Shown: positions 5,810 to 13,689, counted from the first letter of the stretch. The stretch is DNA of 36,493 nt from Candidatus Shapirobacteria bacterium (GCA_018062705.1 JAGORQ010000009.1:1-36493), one strand, 5' to 3'. The notes: a model not told the origin generated them from the letters alone. A program made the numbers and translations.

Positions 5810-7213
5810 TTAGATAAACAATGATTTAAAATAGCGGATTATGAAATTGAAGAGATTGTCCTTGGGACTGTAGATGGTGGCAGAAGAATTCAGCGGGGTG
5901 ATTTCGTACTCGGGTAAACCAATCCAGCCAATGATGGTGCGTTCGGGCTTGTCAGCACTACTATCAATTTTAAGTTTGTAGTCAAAAGAGGCTGTTTGGC
6001 CAGGTAAAACTTTATCGTTGCTGGTGCAAATAGCATCAAGGGTAACATTCTGAGTTGATTGGGGGTTGAGACAAAAGGTGGTCTTGAGTGTTTCGCCCCA
6101 AATAGATTGACCGGTATTTTTGAGAATTATACGACCACCAGTCTCGGTGTCGGGGGTGATGAGAAAGGGCAGAATATTTTGGACAACTTCAAAGGTGGTA
6201 GTTTGTTCGGGGGTATTTTTTGGTTTGGGTAAATCAATAACTGTTTGATAACTGGGGTACATTTTTTCGTCAGAATCAAGCCAGGAAAAATGATCAAATG
6301 GAACGCTAGGGTAGTTAAATATAAAGGGAGTAACAGCTTTTATTCGCGGATCCTCTCCCCAAATTTTGAAGGCGGTGGCCAAAAATTTAGCTGTAGTGTC
6401 GGTAGTGTAAAAACCATTATGGCGGTCGATTCCTTCACGATGAGGCCAGCCAGTTTCGGTGATAAATATGGGTAAATCTTTGGTGACGCCTAGTTTTTTG
6501 AGATAATTTAATTCCCAGATATAGCCTCGAATGCTGTGTTGGCCGGTGTCGGCTGGAGTGCCTATAAAACCGTGGTTAGGGTAAGAATGTGAAGCAATAC
6601 CATCAATTTTGTCAAAATATTCCGGTTTGTAGGCATAAATTTGTTGATAAATGGTGCTGGCAGACATAAAGTCACCAAGGTCTGGACTGGCAAGGTCCAA
6701 ACCAGAAGATAATATAAAGAAATTTGAATTGAGAGATTTGAACTTATCAATGGCATAGAGACTAAGGTCGGCATATCCTTTTGGATCAAGAATACCTCCC
6801 CATTCAGCAGCATGATTGATTTCGTTGAATAAAATTAGATGTTGGGTGGTGGTTGGCCAATTGAGAGAGTTTAGAAAACTGGCGAGATTGTCGATGTCGG
6901 AAATATCGGGCTTTTTCCAATTGCTACCATCAACTATTGTGGCTAGGCGAACAATGGGAATTAGGTGAAGAGTCCGACATTGATCAAAAAAATCTTGCCA
7001 GACATTACGATCGAGCTGGTTGGTACGAATAACGATGGTGACCCAGCCCCAATCACCATTGGAACTATTGATTATTTTTGAAGCAGGGGTGAGGTCGGAA
7101 GGTTGGGTGAGGTGAAGACCGAAGATGTTTTTGCTGGAGGCAAAAACATCTTGAGGTAAGAAGTAAGATGTAAGAAGTAAGAATAGGGCAAGAAAAAAGA
7201 AGAATTTTTTCAT
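5810..7213 (-). CDS. Exported glycoside-hydrolase-like TIM-barrel protein with C-terminal Ig-like domain
   Basis: Probable extracellular glycosidase of about 467 residues. A signal peptide covers about residues 1-25 (MKKFFFFLALFLLLTSYF...DVFA). The barrel domain follows to about residue 320; LILFNEINHAAEW (Glu 131) and PIFITETGWPH (Glu 253) are placed like the acid/base and nucleophile of clan GH-A enzymes. The C-terminal part (IILKNTGQSIWGETLKT, LPGQTASFDYKLKI) resembles an NBR1-type Ig-like domain, and a hydrophobic end (FNFIIRYFKSLFI) may hold the membrane. ATG 7213 is chosen over an upstream TTG because the signal peptide starts there. The substrate is unknown. The stop lies two bases beyond the end of convergent tRNA-Lys. 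Confidence 0.8.
   Translation of the reverse strand: MKKFFFFLALFLLLTSYFLPQDVFASSKNIFGLHLTQPSDLTPASKIINSSNGDWGWVTIVIRTNQLDRNVWQDFFDQCRTLHLIPIVRLATIVDGSNWKKPDISDIDNLASFLNSLNWPTTTQHLILFNEINHAAEWGGILDPKGYADLSLYAIDKFKSLNSNFFILSSGLDLASPDLGDFMSASTIYQQIYAYKPEYFDKIDGIASHSYPNHGFIGTPADTGQHSIRGYIWELNYLKKLGVTKDLPIFITETGWPHREGIDRHNGFYTTDTTAKFLATAFKIWGEDPRIKAVTPFIFNYPSVPFDHFSWLDSDEKMYPSYQTVIDLPKPKNTPEQTTTFEVVQNILPFLITPDTETGGRIILKNTGQSIWGETLKTTFCLNPQSTQNVTLDAICTSNDKVLPGQTASFDYKLKIDSSADKPERTIIGWIGLPEYEITPLNSSATIYSPKDNLFNFIIRYFKSLFI
7156..7184. repeat. TAAGAAGTAAGATG-type repeat inside a signal-peptide coding region
   Basis: The units TAAGAAGTAAGATG and TAAGAAGTAAGAAT lie in tandem and encode, on the minus strand, the hydrophobic stretch LLTSYFLP of the glycosidase-like protein's signal peptide. 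A related run, TAAGATTTAAGATGTAAGAT, lies outside the gene at 7243-7268. Confidence 0.6.
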
Positions 7214-7307
7214 ATAATAGGACAATTCGAAAAAAATAGATCTAAGATTTAAGATGTAAGATTTAAGAATAAAAAAAACGAAATAGTAGGCCTATTTTAC
7301 ATTAATT

Positions 7308-8408
7308 ATGATTGCAGAAGAAATTAGTAAAAAAATTGAGGCGGTGGAAAAGGAAATCCGCGACACACCGTATGACAAAAGTAGTCAATTTCATCATGGG
7401 GTGTTGAAGGCGAAATTATCCAAACTTCGGGATATGCTTGAGGTGAAAAATAGTAGCGGTGGCGGTGGGGTGGGTTATGCCATTAAACATTCGGGTGATG
7501 CATCAGTAGTGTTGGTAGGACTACCTTCGGTAGGAAAATCGACCTTACTTAACGCTATAACTAATGCTGAATCAAAGGTAGGTAACTATGATTTTACTAC
7601 CCTGGGAGTAATCCCTGGAATGATGGAATATAAAGGGATTAATATTCAGATATTGGATTTACCAGGAATTATTGAGGGGGCGGCAACAGGGAAGGGATTT
7701 GGACGGAAGGTGTTGTCGGTGGTCCGTGCCTCCGATTTGGTAATTTTAATGGCCGATGTAGATCGAATCAATTGGATTGGAAAGATAAAAAATGAAATGG
7801 AACAAGCAGGAGTCAGACCGAATCAGGAACCACCAAAAATAATTATTAATCGGGTGACCAAAGGGGGGCTCCGAATTTTGGATCCATTTAATGTGCTACC
7901 AATGGATCAAATGGAAACAATTGCTTTGGAAATGGGCTATGAAAGTGCGCTAATTCAATTGGTGGAAAAAATTGAGACGGTGGATAGATTTATTGATGGA
8001 TTGTCAAAATCGCGAACTTATATTCCCCTACTAGAAATAGTGACGAAAATTGACACAGTAAAAAATCTTCAATCTTCAAACTTCAAACTTCAAAAAAAAG
8101 AAGATAGGTTGTATATGAGCGTGGATAAAGGAATAGGGGTAGAAGAATTTAAAGAGGCGGTGTGGCGAAAGTTGGGGTTGGTTAGAGTTTATCTAAAGCG
8201 AGAAAGAACCGGTGAGCCGGATAAAAAAGAGCCGCTAATTATGCATCGAGGGCAAAATTTGCGGGATGTGCTCAATAAAATTTCGACGCAAATGAGTGAA
8301 GATGTGGCCCGAGGGTTTGTGTGGGGCAAGGGAGCCCGATTCCCTGGGCAGGAAGTGAGTTTTAAGTATGAGGTGTGGGATGAGATGGAAGTGTGGTTTG
8401 GGAGGTGA
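7308..8408 (+). CDS. DRG-type (Rbg/Obg-related) GTPase with TGS domain
   Basis: GTP-binding protein closest by motif to the DRG family of archaea and eukaryotes, thought to act in translation. Order: basic helical N-terminus with TPYDKSSQFHHGVLKAKLSKL, Gly-rich loop (residues 51-56), G1 GLPSVGKST (71-79), the family stretch VGNYDFTTLGVIPGMMEYKG, G3 DLPG (117-120), the DRG-specific region with ILDPFNVLP, G4 as TKID (246-249) instead of NKxD, and a C-terminal TGS domain from about residue 290 ending KYEVWDEMEVWFGR. The 366-residue length fits DRG. A low-complexity insertion (about residues 252-264, LQSSNFKLQKKE) lies after G4. Obg of ordinary bacteria lacks the TGS end and these motifs. Confidence 0.9.
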   Translation: MIAEEISKKIEAVEKEIRDTPYDKSSQFHHGVLKAKLSKLRDMLEVKNSSGGGGVGYAIKHSGDASVVLVGLPSVGKSTLLNAITNAESKVGNYDFTTLGVIPGMMEYKGINIQILDLPGIIEGAATGKGFGRKVLSVVRASDLVILMADVDRINWIGKIKNEMEQAGVRPNQEPPKIIINRVTKGGLRILDPFNVLPMDQMETIALEMGYESALIQLVEKIETVDRFIDGLSKSRTYIPLLEIVTKIDTVKNLQSSNFKLQKKEDRLYMSVDKGIGVEEFKEAVWRKLGLVRVYLKRERTGEPDKKEPLIMHRGQNLRDVLNKISTQMSEDVARGFVWGKGARFPGQEVSFKYEVWDEMEVWFGR

Positions 8409-8711
8409 TTAGTTGACCCAACCAGTAATCGCCCTAACTATTGGTTCATCATCAAGAGTTGCACTAGCTGTAACTCCTTTATATTCATGGGTTATTGGAC
8501 TATTTTGACGCGTTAGAACCATCTCCGGAGTACTTAAATTTCCACCTTTCTCGCCTGCTCCTATTTCAGAAAACCATACGTAACAAGTTCCGTCGTTTCG
8601 GACTCTGGCGCCAACTAGCAAGTTATTTTTATCATCGCGAGCAAAATTTTGCTGATTTAGATGTTTAATATTTGCTTCTGGACTTCCGCCACTTTTTAAT
8701 TTTACTGCCAT
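8409..8711 (-). CDS. Hypothetical 100-residue protein
   Basis: A soluble, probably beta-rich small protein (LLVGARVRNDGTCYVWFSEI, THEYKGVTASATLDDEPIVRA). It has no signal peptide, membrane segment or known motif. A TAATAT box (minus strand of 8718-8723) is 6 bases before the ATG, which supports this start and suggests a leaderless mRNA. Its stop touches the stop of the convergent DRG GTPase gene. The function is unknown. Confidence 0.65.
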   Translation of the reverse strand: MAVKLKSGGSPEANIKHLNQQNFARDDKNNLLVGARVRNDGTCYVWFSEIGAGEKGGNLSTPEMVLTRQNSPITHEYKGVTASATLDDEPIVRAITGWVN

Positions 8712-8804
8712 GTCGGTATATTATCACAAAATATTTTTTGTGGCTTGGGAGGTGAGATGGTTTTAGTGAATTGTGAGAAATGTAATTTTGAGGTAGGATA
8801 AATT

Positions 8805-9095
8805 ATGACTCAGAACGATTTGAAGTTGATACAAAAAATAGTTCGAGAAGAACTGAAAGCAAACAATCAAGTAATTGATGTCAAGATAAAAAATAGTGCA
8901 AACGAAGTTGAGGAAAAACTGACTCAAAAAATGTTAAATTGGAAATCAGAAATGTTTAATGCAATGGAAACTTTTATGATAGAAACAAAAGATCAGAGAG
9001 AGTTTAGAATTATTGGTAGCCATCAGATAAATTTAAATACTCAGAGAATTGAGGTGTTGGAAAAGAAAGTGTTTGGGGGAGTGACTCAGGTATAA
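8805..9095 (+). CDS. Small coiled-coil protein, hypothetical
   Basis: A 96-residue, almost fully helical, charged protein (LKLIQKIVREELKANNQVID and ETKDQREFRIIGSHQINLNT) with heptad-like spacing that suggests a coiled coil; the end, RIEVLEKKVFG, also repeats hydrophobic positions every three to four residues. It lacks a membrane segment. Short coiled-coil orphans with this motif order are common in CPR genomes, but their function is not known to me. It overlaps the convergent MtaB-like gene by 10 bases. Confidence 0.65.
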   Translation: MTQNDLKLIQKIVREELKANNQVIDVKIKNSANEVEEKLTQKMLNWKSEMFNAMETFMIETKDQREFRIIGSHQINLNTQRIEVLEKKVFGGVTQV

Positions 9096-10210
9096 GACAA
9101 ACTGCGAATTAGTTTGGAGCGGCGGGAGAGTTCAGTTTTGGGAATTTTGTCAGACTCTAAAAATAATTCGCGGGCGGAGGTGCCGGGACGGGGAGAGTAA
9201 GTAAAGGTGTGAATTTTTTGAAAACCAATTTCTTGGCATAAATCGTAGGTTTCTTGGAAATCGGATTCGGTTTCTAGAGGAAACCCAACTATTATATCTG
9301 TTCCAAAAAATAACCCACCCCCATCCCCTCCCGTTGGGAGGGGAGAATTTATATTTTTATATAAAGTATTCTTTTTATTTATAGAAACAGTTTTTAATTT
9401 ATCAAAAGTGTCAATTATTTTTTGTTTATTGTAGGGGCGGTGCATGAGCTTGAGGATTTTGTCGGAACATGACTGGAGAGGGATATGCAAGAAATTAGAA
9501 ACTCGATTCTGGAAACTAGAATAAAGCGAAAGAAACTTGTTGTCGATACATAAGACTGGGACGGAGCCGAAAGAGATTAATTTTATTTTAGTCTGAGTTA
9601 ATAGTGCCTCGATTAGATTGGAAAAACCGGGTATGTACTGAGCTAAGTTGACACCGGTGATAATCACTTCTTGGTAGCCATCGGCAACAGCTGAGCTAAC
9701 TGTGGCTGCTGCTTCTTCAATGGGGAGAGAATTTAAGTAAGGCCGACGAGAGGGAACGGTGCAAAAAGTACAATTGGTGGTGCAACCGGACTGGACACGC
9801 AAGATGTAACGTTCCGTATTGGAAAATTTGTCGTGGATATTTGAGGAATATTTGCCGGAGTTCTTTTTTAAAATGGATTCCTTGATTAAATTGTCAAAAG
9901 TGTAAACTCGGGGTAGATCGTCGACCTTGTCCAGATGAGCACAGCCGGTGGCTAGGACAATGACATCTGGATCTTCTTTGACCAACTTTTTGATTTTGGA
10001 GATGGATTCATATTCGCCTTTTTTGGTAATCGAACAAGTGTTGACCAAATAAACGTCGGGATGGTCGGTGTCGGGAGTGAGTCCATAGTCAACTAAAATT
10101 TGGGAAAGTTGGTTGGTTTCGGCGGCATTGGCCCGACAACCAAAATTTAGAGCCGAAAAAGTATGGCTACTGTGGGCAGAAATAGCGGTTTGAAGATCAG
10201 AGATTTTCAT
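9086..10210 (-). CDS. MiaB/MtaB-family tRNA methylthiotransferase, short form
   Basis: Radical-SAM enzyme that adds a methylthio group to a modified A37 of tRNA, most likely the MtaB (t6A) branch. The UPF0004 N-terminal domain carries the three cluster Cys, at 25 (NFGCRANAAE), 59 (VNTCSIT) and 90 (ATGCAH). The radical-SAM motif CTTNCTFC has Cys 143, 147 and 150. The start is set at ATG 10210 (MKISDLQ), one base after the epimerase stop. At 374 residues it ends soon after SPRPGTSAREL, so the C-terminal TRAM RNA-binding domain is missing. A repeat-encoded insertion, SPLPTGGDGGG, stands before the conserved GTDIIVGFP. It is third in the operon tgt-epimerase-this gene. Confidence 0.85.
   Translation of the reverse strand: MKISDLQTAISAHSSHTFSALNFGCRANAAETNQLSQILVDYGLTPDTDHPDVYLVNTCSITKKGEYESISKIKKLVKEDPDVIVLATGCAHLDKVDDLPRVYTFDNLIKESILKKNSGKYSSNIHDKFSNTERYILRVQSGCTTNCTFCTVPSRRPYLNSLPIEEAAATVSSAVADGYQEVIITGVNLAQYIPGFSNLIEALLTQTKIKLISFGSVPVLCIDNKFLSLYSSFQNRVSNFLHIPLQSCSDKILKLMHRPYNKQKIIDTFDKLKTVSINKKNTLYKNINSPLPTGGDGGGLFFGTDIIVGFPLETESDFQETYDLCQEIGFQKIHTFTYSPRPGTSARELFLESDKIPKTELSRRSKLIRSLSYT
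9309..9345. repeat. DUF559-cassette type palindrome inserted in frame in a coding gene
   Basis: On the minus strand this reads CTCCCCTCC-AACG-GGAGGGG, then ATGGGGGTGGGTTATT. The unit at 2186-2223 beside the DUF559 gene has the same plan: CTCCCCTCC, loop, GGAGGGGG, TAGGGGGTGGATT. In the MtaB-like gene it keeps the frame and adds about 12 residues. Confidence 0.85.
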
Positions 10211-10211
10211 A

Positions 10212-11084
10212 TTACTTTCTTGGATTTTGACTGACAAATTCCTTGATGTAATCGAGTATATCAACAGTAGTATCCCAACCCAATTCTTCACGAGCTCGAC
10301 TGGGGCCGTCTTCTGATTCACTGCGACCAGAATAACCGTCGATATAGCTGATAGGACCACCAAAAGCCTTGGCAATTTCGATGATAGAGTATTTTTTAGT
10401 GTTTGGAAGTGTAAAGTTGTCACCATGTCCCTTTTCGCCAACAAGTATCATTCCACGAGCAAGGTCTTTTACGTAAGTAAAATTACGTTTTTGAGTGCCA
10501 GGTTTGACGACAGTGAAAGCCTTGCCCTCAAGATAGATTTGTTCAAATTTAGCGATGACGGTGGCATATTCTGATATGCCTTTTTCGCGAGGCCCAAAAG
10601 CGTTATAAAAATAGCAAATTGCGTAAGGTAGATTATACCAACGCCCATAATCATTAATTAAATCTACATTGACAGCTTTAGTAAACGAATAGGGGTTTTG
10701 GTGTCGACCATCACCCTCAATAGCAAACTTAGTGCTGGAGGCGGCATAAACTAGTTTGCCAACTTTGCGATGGCGACAAAATTCGACTACTGCAAAGGTA
10801 CCAGCAATGTTCATGTCGTAAACTTTTTCTGGTTCGTTGAGTGATGGGGCTATACGAGCATATTCGCCAAGATGATAAATAATATCGGGAGTTTCGGGAA
10901 CTAGTTTTTCAATGTCTTTGGTGTGTCCTTTTCGGTAGTCTGCTTCTGGTAGATGATTCTGTTCACTACCATTAAAATAATTATCAAGGGAAATAATTTT
11001 GTTTCGTGAATCTTTGATTAATTGTTCAATTATATGGGAACCGACATGGCCGGCTCCACCGGTGACGAGGATGGTTTTTGTCAT
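10212..11084 (-). CDS. NAD-dependent nucleotide-sugar epimerase/dehydratase
   Basis: Extended short-chain dehydrogenase of 290 residues, like UDP-glucose 4-epimerases. The Rossmann motif TGGAGHVGSH (residues 8-17) binds NAD; DNYFNGSEQNHL follows as the cofactor-specificity loop. YAASSTKF supplies the catalytic Ser/Thr, and NPYSFTK the Tyr-x-x-x-Lys pair. NAFGPREKG and RNFTYVKDLARGM are typical downstream motifs of this superfamily. The start overlaps the tgt stop by 4 bases (ATGA), so it is in one operon with tgt, and a TATACT sequence 8 bases ahead could give a second, leaderless transcript. The sugar changed cannot be read from the sequence; a surface polysaccharide precursor is likely. Confidence 0.88.
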   Translation of the reverse strand: MTKTILVTGGAGHVGSHIIEQLIKDSRNKIISLDNYFNGSEQNHLPEADYRKGHTKDIEKLVPETPDIIYHLGEYARIAPSLNEPEKVYDMNIAGTFAVVEFCRHRKVGKLVYAASSTKFAIEGDGRHQNPYSFTKAVNVDLINDYGRWYNLPYAICYFYNAFGPREKGISEYATVIAKFEQIYLEGKAFTVVKPGTQKRNFTYVKDLARGMILVGEKGHGDNFTLPNTKKYSIIEIAKAFGGPISYIDGYSGRSESEDGPSRAREELGWDTTVDILDYIKEFVSQNPRK

Positions 11085-12199
11085 ATTAGGCTAGTATACA
11101 CTGAGCGTAATTTTTCCATCAGGATGGAGTAAAAGCGAAGGTTGTGAATGGTAGCTAGGCGACCGGCGGTCATGTCCCCTACCTGAAACAAATGGCGTAG
11201 ATAGCTACGATCATAGTGGGTGCAGAGCAGGCAGTCGCAGGCGGTACTGACCGGGTTTTGGTCATGATAATGAATTTCTTTGTCGGGAACAAAATAGGAA
11301 TAGAATTTTGGTGAGGTAACGTCGATATCATCGATGGTTTTGGCATTAAATGCATAGAGTCGTTTGTGTCGGGCATCGCGGGTAGGCAGGACACAGTCGA
11401 AAACATTCCAGCCCATTTGAACCATTTTGGTAATTTCTTGAGGTTTACCAACACCGAGGCCGTAGAGTAAATAATTGTCGGGAGTGTGTTCACCAATAAC
11501 CCTGGGGATATCAAAATTGAATTCGCCGTCATCGGTCATTGGCCAACCGCCGTAACCTAGGCCGTCAAAGCCAATTTCCACCAGTCTTTCAGTACATTCG
11601 CGACGGAGGTCAAGATTGTGACCACCTTGGACTACCCCCAAAAGATAAGGGCGTTTTTCCGGAGGTAATTTTTGCTCGGCACATTTTTTGGTAAAAATTT
11701 GTTTACATTCTTTGGCCCACAAAATTGTTCGCTCAACCGTTTCCCGCTGTTTAGCTTCATCGGCTTGAAGGTCAGTGAAATCGTCGAGCACTACTACCAT
11801 GTCAGTTTTTAAAAGCATTTGAAAATTGATAGAGGTTTCGGGGGTAAAAAGAATTTTTTTGGAAGTACCAGGAATTTTGAAATTGACACCTTTGTCGCTA
11901 ACCGGATTTTTGGTGTCGTCGTGGGTTTTAGCCAAAGACATAACTTGAAAACCACCAGAGTCGCTGATGGCTCCCCCACTCCAGTTCATAAAATTGCGAA
12001 CACCCTTATGCTCTTTGATGACCGAACCTCCAGGAAAATTGTTGAGATGGAAAGTGTTGACGAGAATGCCGGGAGTTTTTGTATTGACGATATCAACTGA
12101 ATCAAGGGTTTTTAAAACCGCTCGAGTGGCATCGGGAAAAAAGACGGGTAAAGGAATAGATTGGCCGGTGATGGTTTTAAAATTAGTTGGTTTTGGCAT
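11081..12199 (-). CDS. tgt: Queuine/preQ1 tRNA-ribosyltransferase-like protein (divergent pocket)
   Basis: Enzyme family that swaps guanine 34 of certain tRNAs for a deazaguanine. Seen: NTFHL (residues 48-52), DSGGFQVMSL (Asp 80), a double Asp at 139-140, VVQGG (Gln 191), the nucleophile region FDCVLPTRDARH (Asp 268), and the zinc site Cys 321, 323, 326 with His 352 (TIHNLRFY). The usual substrate loop GGL(A/S)VGE is replaced by GYGGWPMTDDGE (215-226), and DECTP by DDFTD, so the base used may differ. The length of 372 is normal. The start is put at ATG 12199, matching the family's N-terminus; an in-frame ATG at 12238 is possible. First gene of a three-gene operon. Confidence 0.87.
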   Translation of the reverse strand: MPKPTNFKTITGQSIPLPVFFPDATRAVLKTLDSVDIVNTKTPGILVNTFHLNNFPGGSVIKEHKGVRNFMNWSGGAISDSGGFQVMSLAKTHDDTKNPVSDKGVNFKIPGTSKKILFTPETSINFQMLLKTDMVVVLDDFTDLQADEAKQRETVERTILWAKECKQIFTKKCAEQKLPPEKRPYLLGVVQGGHNLDLRRECTERLVEIGFDGLGYGGWPMTDDGEFNFDIPRVIGEHTPDNYLLYGLGVGKPQEITKMVQMGWNVFDCVLPTRDARHKRLYAFNAKTIDDIDVTSPKFYSYFVPDKEIHYHDQNPVSTACDCLLCTHYDRSYLRHLFQVGDMTAGRLATIHNLRFYSILMEKLRSVYTSLI

Positions 12200-12249
12200 T
12201 ACTTGTTGGGAAAATAGATGTTTGATTATATAATACATTTGGACTTTTA

Positions 12250-12334
12250 GCCGCCGTGGCGAAACTGGTATACGCGCAAGACTTAAAATCTTGTGGTCTC
12301 AAAAACCGTGTGGGTCCGATTCCCGCCGGCGGCA
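12250..12334 (+). tRNA. tRNA-Leu (anticodon TAA)
   Basis: Class II tRNA with acceptor GCCGCCG/CGGCGGC and discriminator A. The anticodon stem CAAGA/TCTTG encloses CTTAAAA, anticodon TAA. The long variable arm is GGTCTCAAAAACCGT-like. CCA is not encoded. It is divergent from tgt. Confidence 0.95.
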
Positions 12335-12363
12335 CCCGATAGATAGTGTAGAATATGAAGCAA

Positions 12364-12437
12364 CGGGGATTGGCGCAATTGGCTAGCGCGCACGGTTTGG
12401 GACCGTGAGGTTGTTGGTTCGAATCCAATATCCCCGA
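12364..12437 (+). tRNA. tRNA-Pro (anticodon TGG)
   Basis: Acceptor CGGGGAT/ATCCCCG, discriminator A, anticodon stem CACGG/CCGTG with loop TTTGGGA, T arm TTGG-TTCGAAT-CCAA. The C at position 1 fits Pro tRNAs. CCA is not encoded. Confidence 0.95.
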
Positions 12438-12535
12438 CTGTTGGTTTCCGTAGTTTTAACGAAGGCACCCTACGAATATTATGTCGTGGTACAGCCTGTC
12501 GTTGTATTATTGGACAAGGTTTTGTAGAATCAAGA

Positions 12536-13339
12536 ATGGTAGACACACAACCAACTATAAATTATGAGAAGTTATCGCAACCAGGATTAAAGGATCTTTT
12601 GATAAACAGATCGTAAAAGTTTCGCAAGGATGCTTATGTATATGCTGGTGGAGTGCTTGCCTCAGCATTAGCTGAAGGTGTTGCTTTGTGGAGTGCTTTG
12701 AAAGATAGTAATTTTACTGCTTTAAATTACTCAAACTTGTTTGTGGTGCCAGTTATGGGAATAAACACAGTATTAATGCTCAACAGGTTTAATCTTGCTA
12801 GAAAATTTGCTGGCGCTGCTGAGTCTTTGGCCGAGTCAAAAATTGGTGGAAATGCAAATACAATTAATTTACCTGAGACACAGGCAGAATTGCTAAAAAT
12901 TTCCAAAATGGACAACAAAGAAACTGTTTCTGGTCATTTGTTGTTAGAGATTGCTCGAGAACAAGCCAAAAGAATGTCAGTAATTACTAAATATAGAAAC
13001 ACAAATGATTTACAAATGTTAGATACGCAAAGAGATGTGTTTCAGAAAGCATACATTGAGTTCAGATTGTCTGATAAGAAAGAATTTGAGGCACCAGAGT
13101 TGAAGACAGTTTCCAATGAACAGAGTGACAAAGGTTTGGCTGATTTCAAAAATGCCTGGATGGATGTGGCTAAAATTGAGTGTGAATGGGCATTGGCACA
13201 AGCCGATGGCAACAGACAAACTGATGCAGATAAATTTGATTTAGCTTATTACGCTACAACCTTAGATGATAGCCGTGGACTAGATGGGAATTTAGTAAAA
13301 CAAGTTGTAACTATTAAAAAGCAATTAATAAAGCAATAA
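12536..13339 (+). pseudogene. Membrane-associated hypothetical protein with an in-frame TAA at codon 27
   Basis: A frame starts with ATG 12536 (MVDTQPTINYEKLSQPGLKD), preceded by a TAGAAT box with 5-6 bases spacing. It stops at TAA 12614-12616, then continues in the same frame for 240 codons to 13339 without another stop. Codons right after the TAA (KFRKDAYVYAGGVLASALAE) look coding. Without the stop the product would be about 267 residues: a soluble start, two hydrophobic stretches (near AYVYAGGVLASALAEGVALW and NLFVVPVMGINTVLML), and a long charged helical end. A shorter product could start at GTG 12653 but would lose half of the first hydrophobic segment. Nonsense mutation, sequencing error or true shorter gene remain open. 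Confidence 0.55.
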
Positions 13340-13341
13340 AT

Positions 13342-13689
13342 ATGGAAAATTATATTGAAAAAATTGGTAAATTTATGGATAGGCTGGCAGAGATTGCCGG
13401 TATGAATGAGGTGGAGAAGAAGGATTTTTTTGATAATTACAACGAGGGATTAATGACCTATCTATTGGCTGATGGGCAAAAGTTCGTATCAACGGCTACT
13501 TTTGATGCTTTGAAAAATACGCCAGTAAAAGAGAATTTAGATAAATACTTTCAAGAAATGGCGACTAGTTCAGAGGGGTCGACAATTATCGAGCAGCGTG
13601 TTTTGGAAATGGTAGAAGATATTATTGATGCGGTTAGGGAAAAGTTGACAGATGACCAAAAAGAAGAATTACTGGGAATTTTGATTTGA
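13342..13689 (+). CDS. Hypothetical helical acidic protein
   Basis: A 115-residue soluble protein, acidic and fully helical by composition (VEKKDFFDNYNEGLMTYLL and EMVEDIIDAVREKLTDDQKE). It begins two bases after the stop of the preceding frame, so the two are probably one transcription unit. There is no Shine-Dalgarno sequence before its ATG. No known motif is seen. The genome carries other small helical orphans, but no clear paralogue in this window. Confidence 0.65.
   Translation: MENYIEKIGKFMDRLAEIAGMNEVEKKDFFDNYNEGLMTYLLADGQKFVSTATFDALKNTPVKENLDKYFQEMATSSEGSTIIEQRVLEMVEDIIDAVREKLTDDQKEELLGILI

Noticed and set aside
12183-12546. Minus-strand frames across tRNA-Leu and tRNA-Pro (peptides with GAAGGNRTH and DIGFEPTTSRSQT)
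   Set aside because: These are well-known false translations of antisense tRNA genes.
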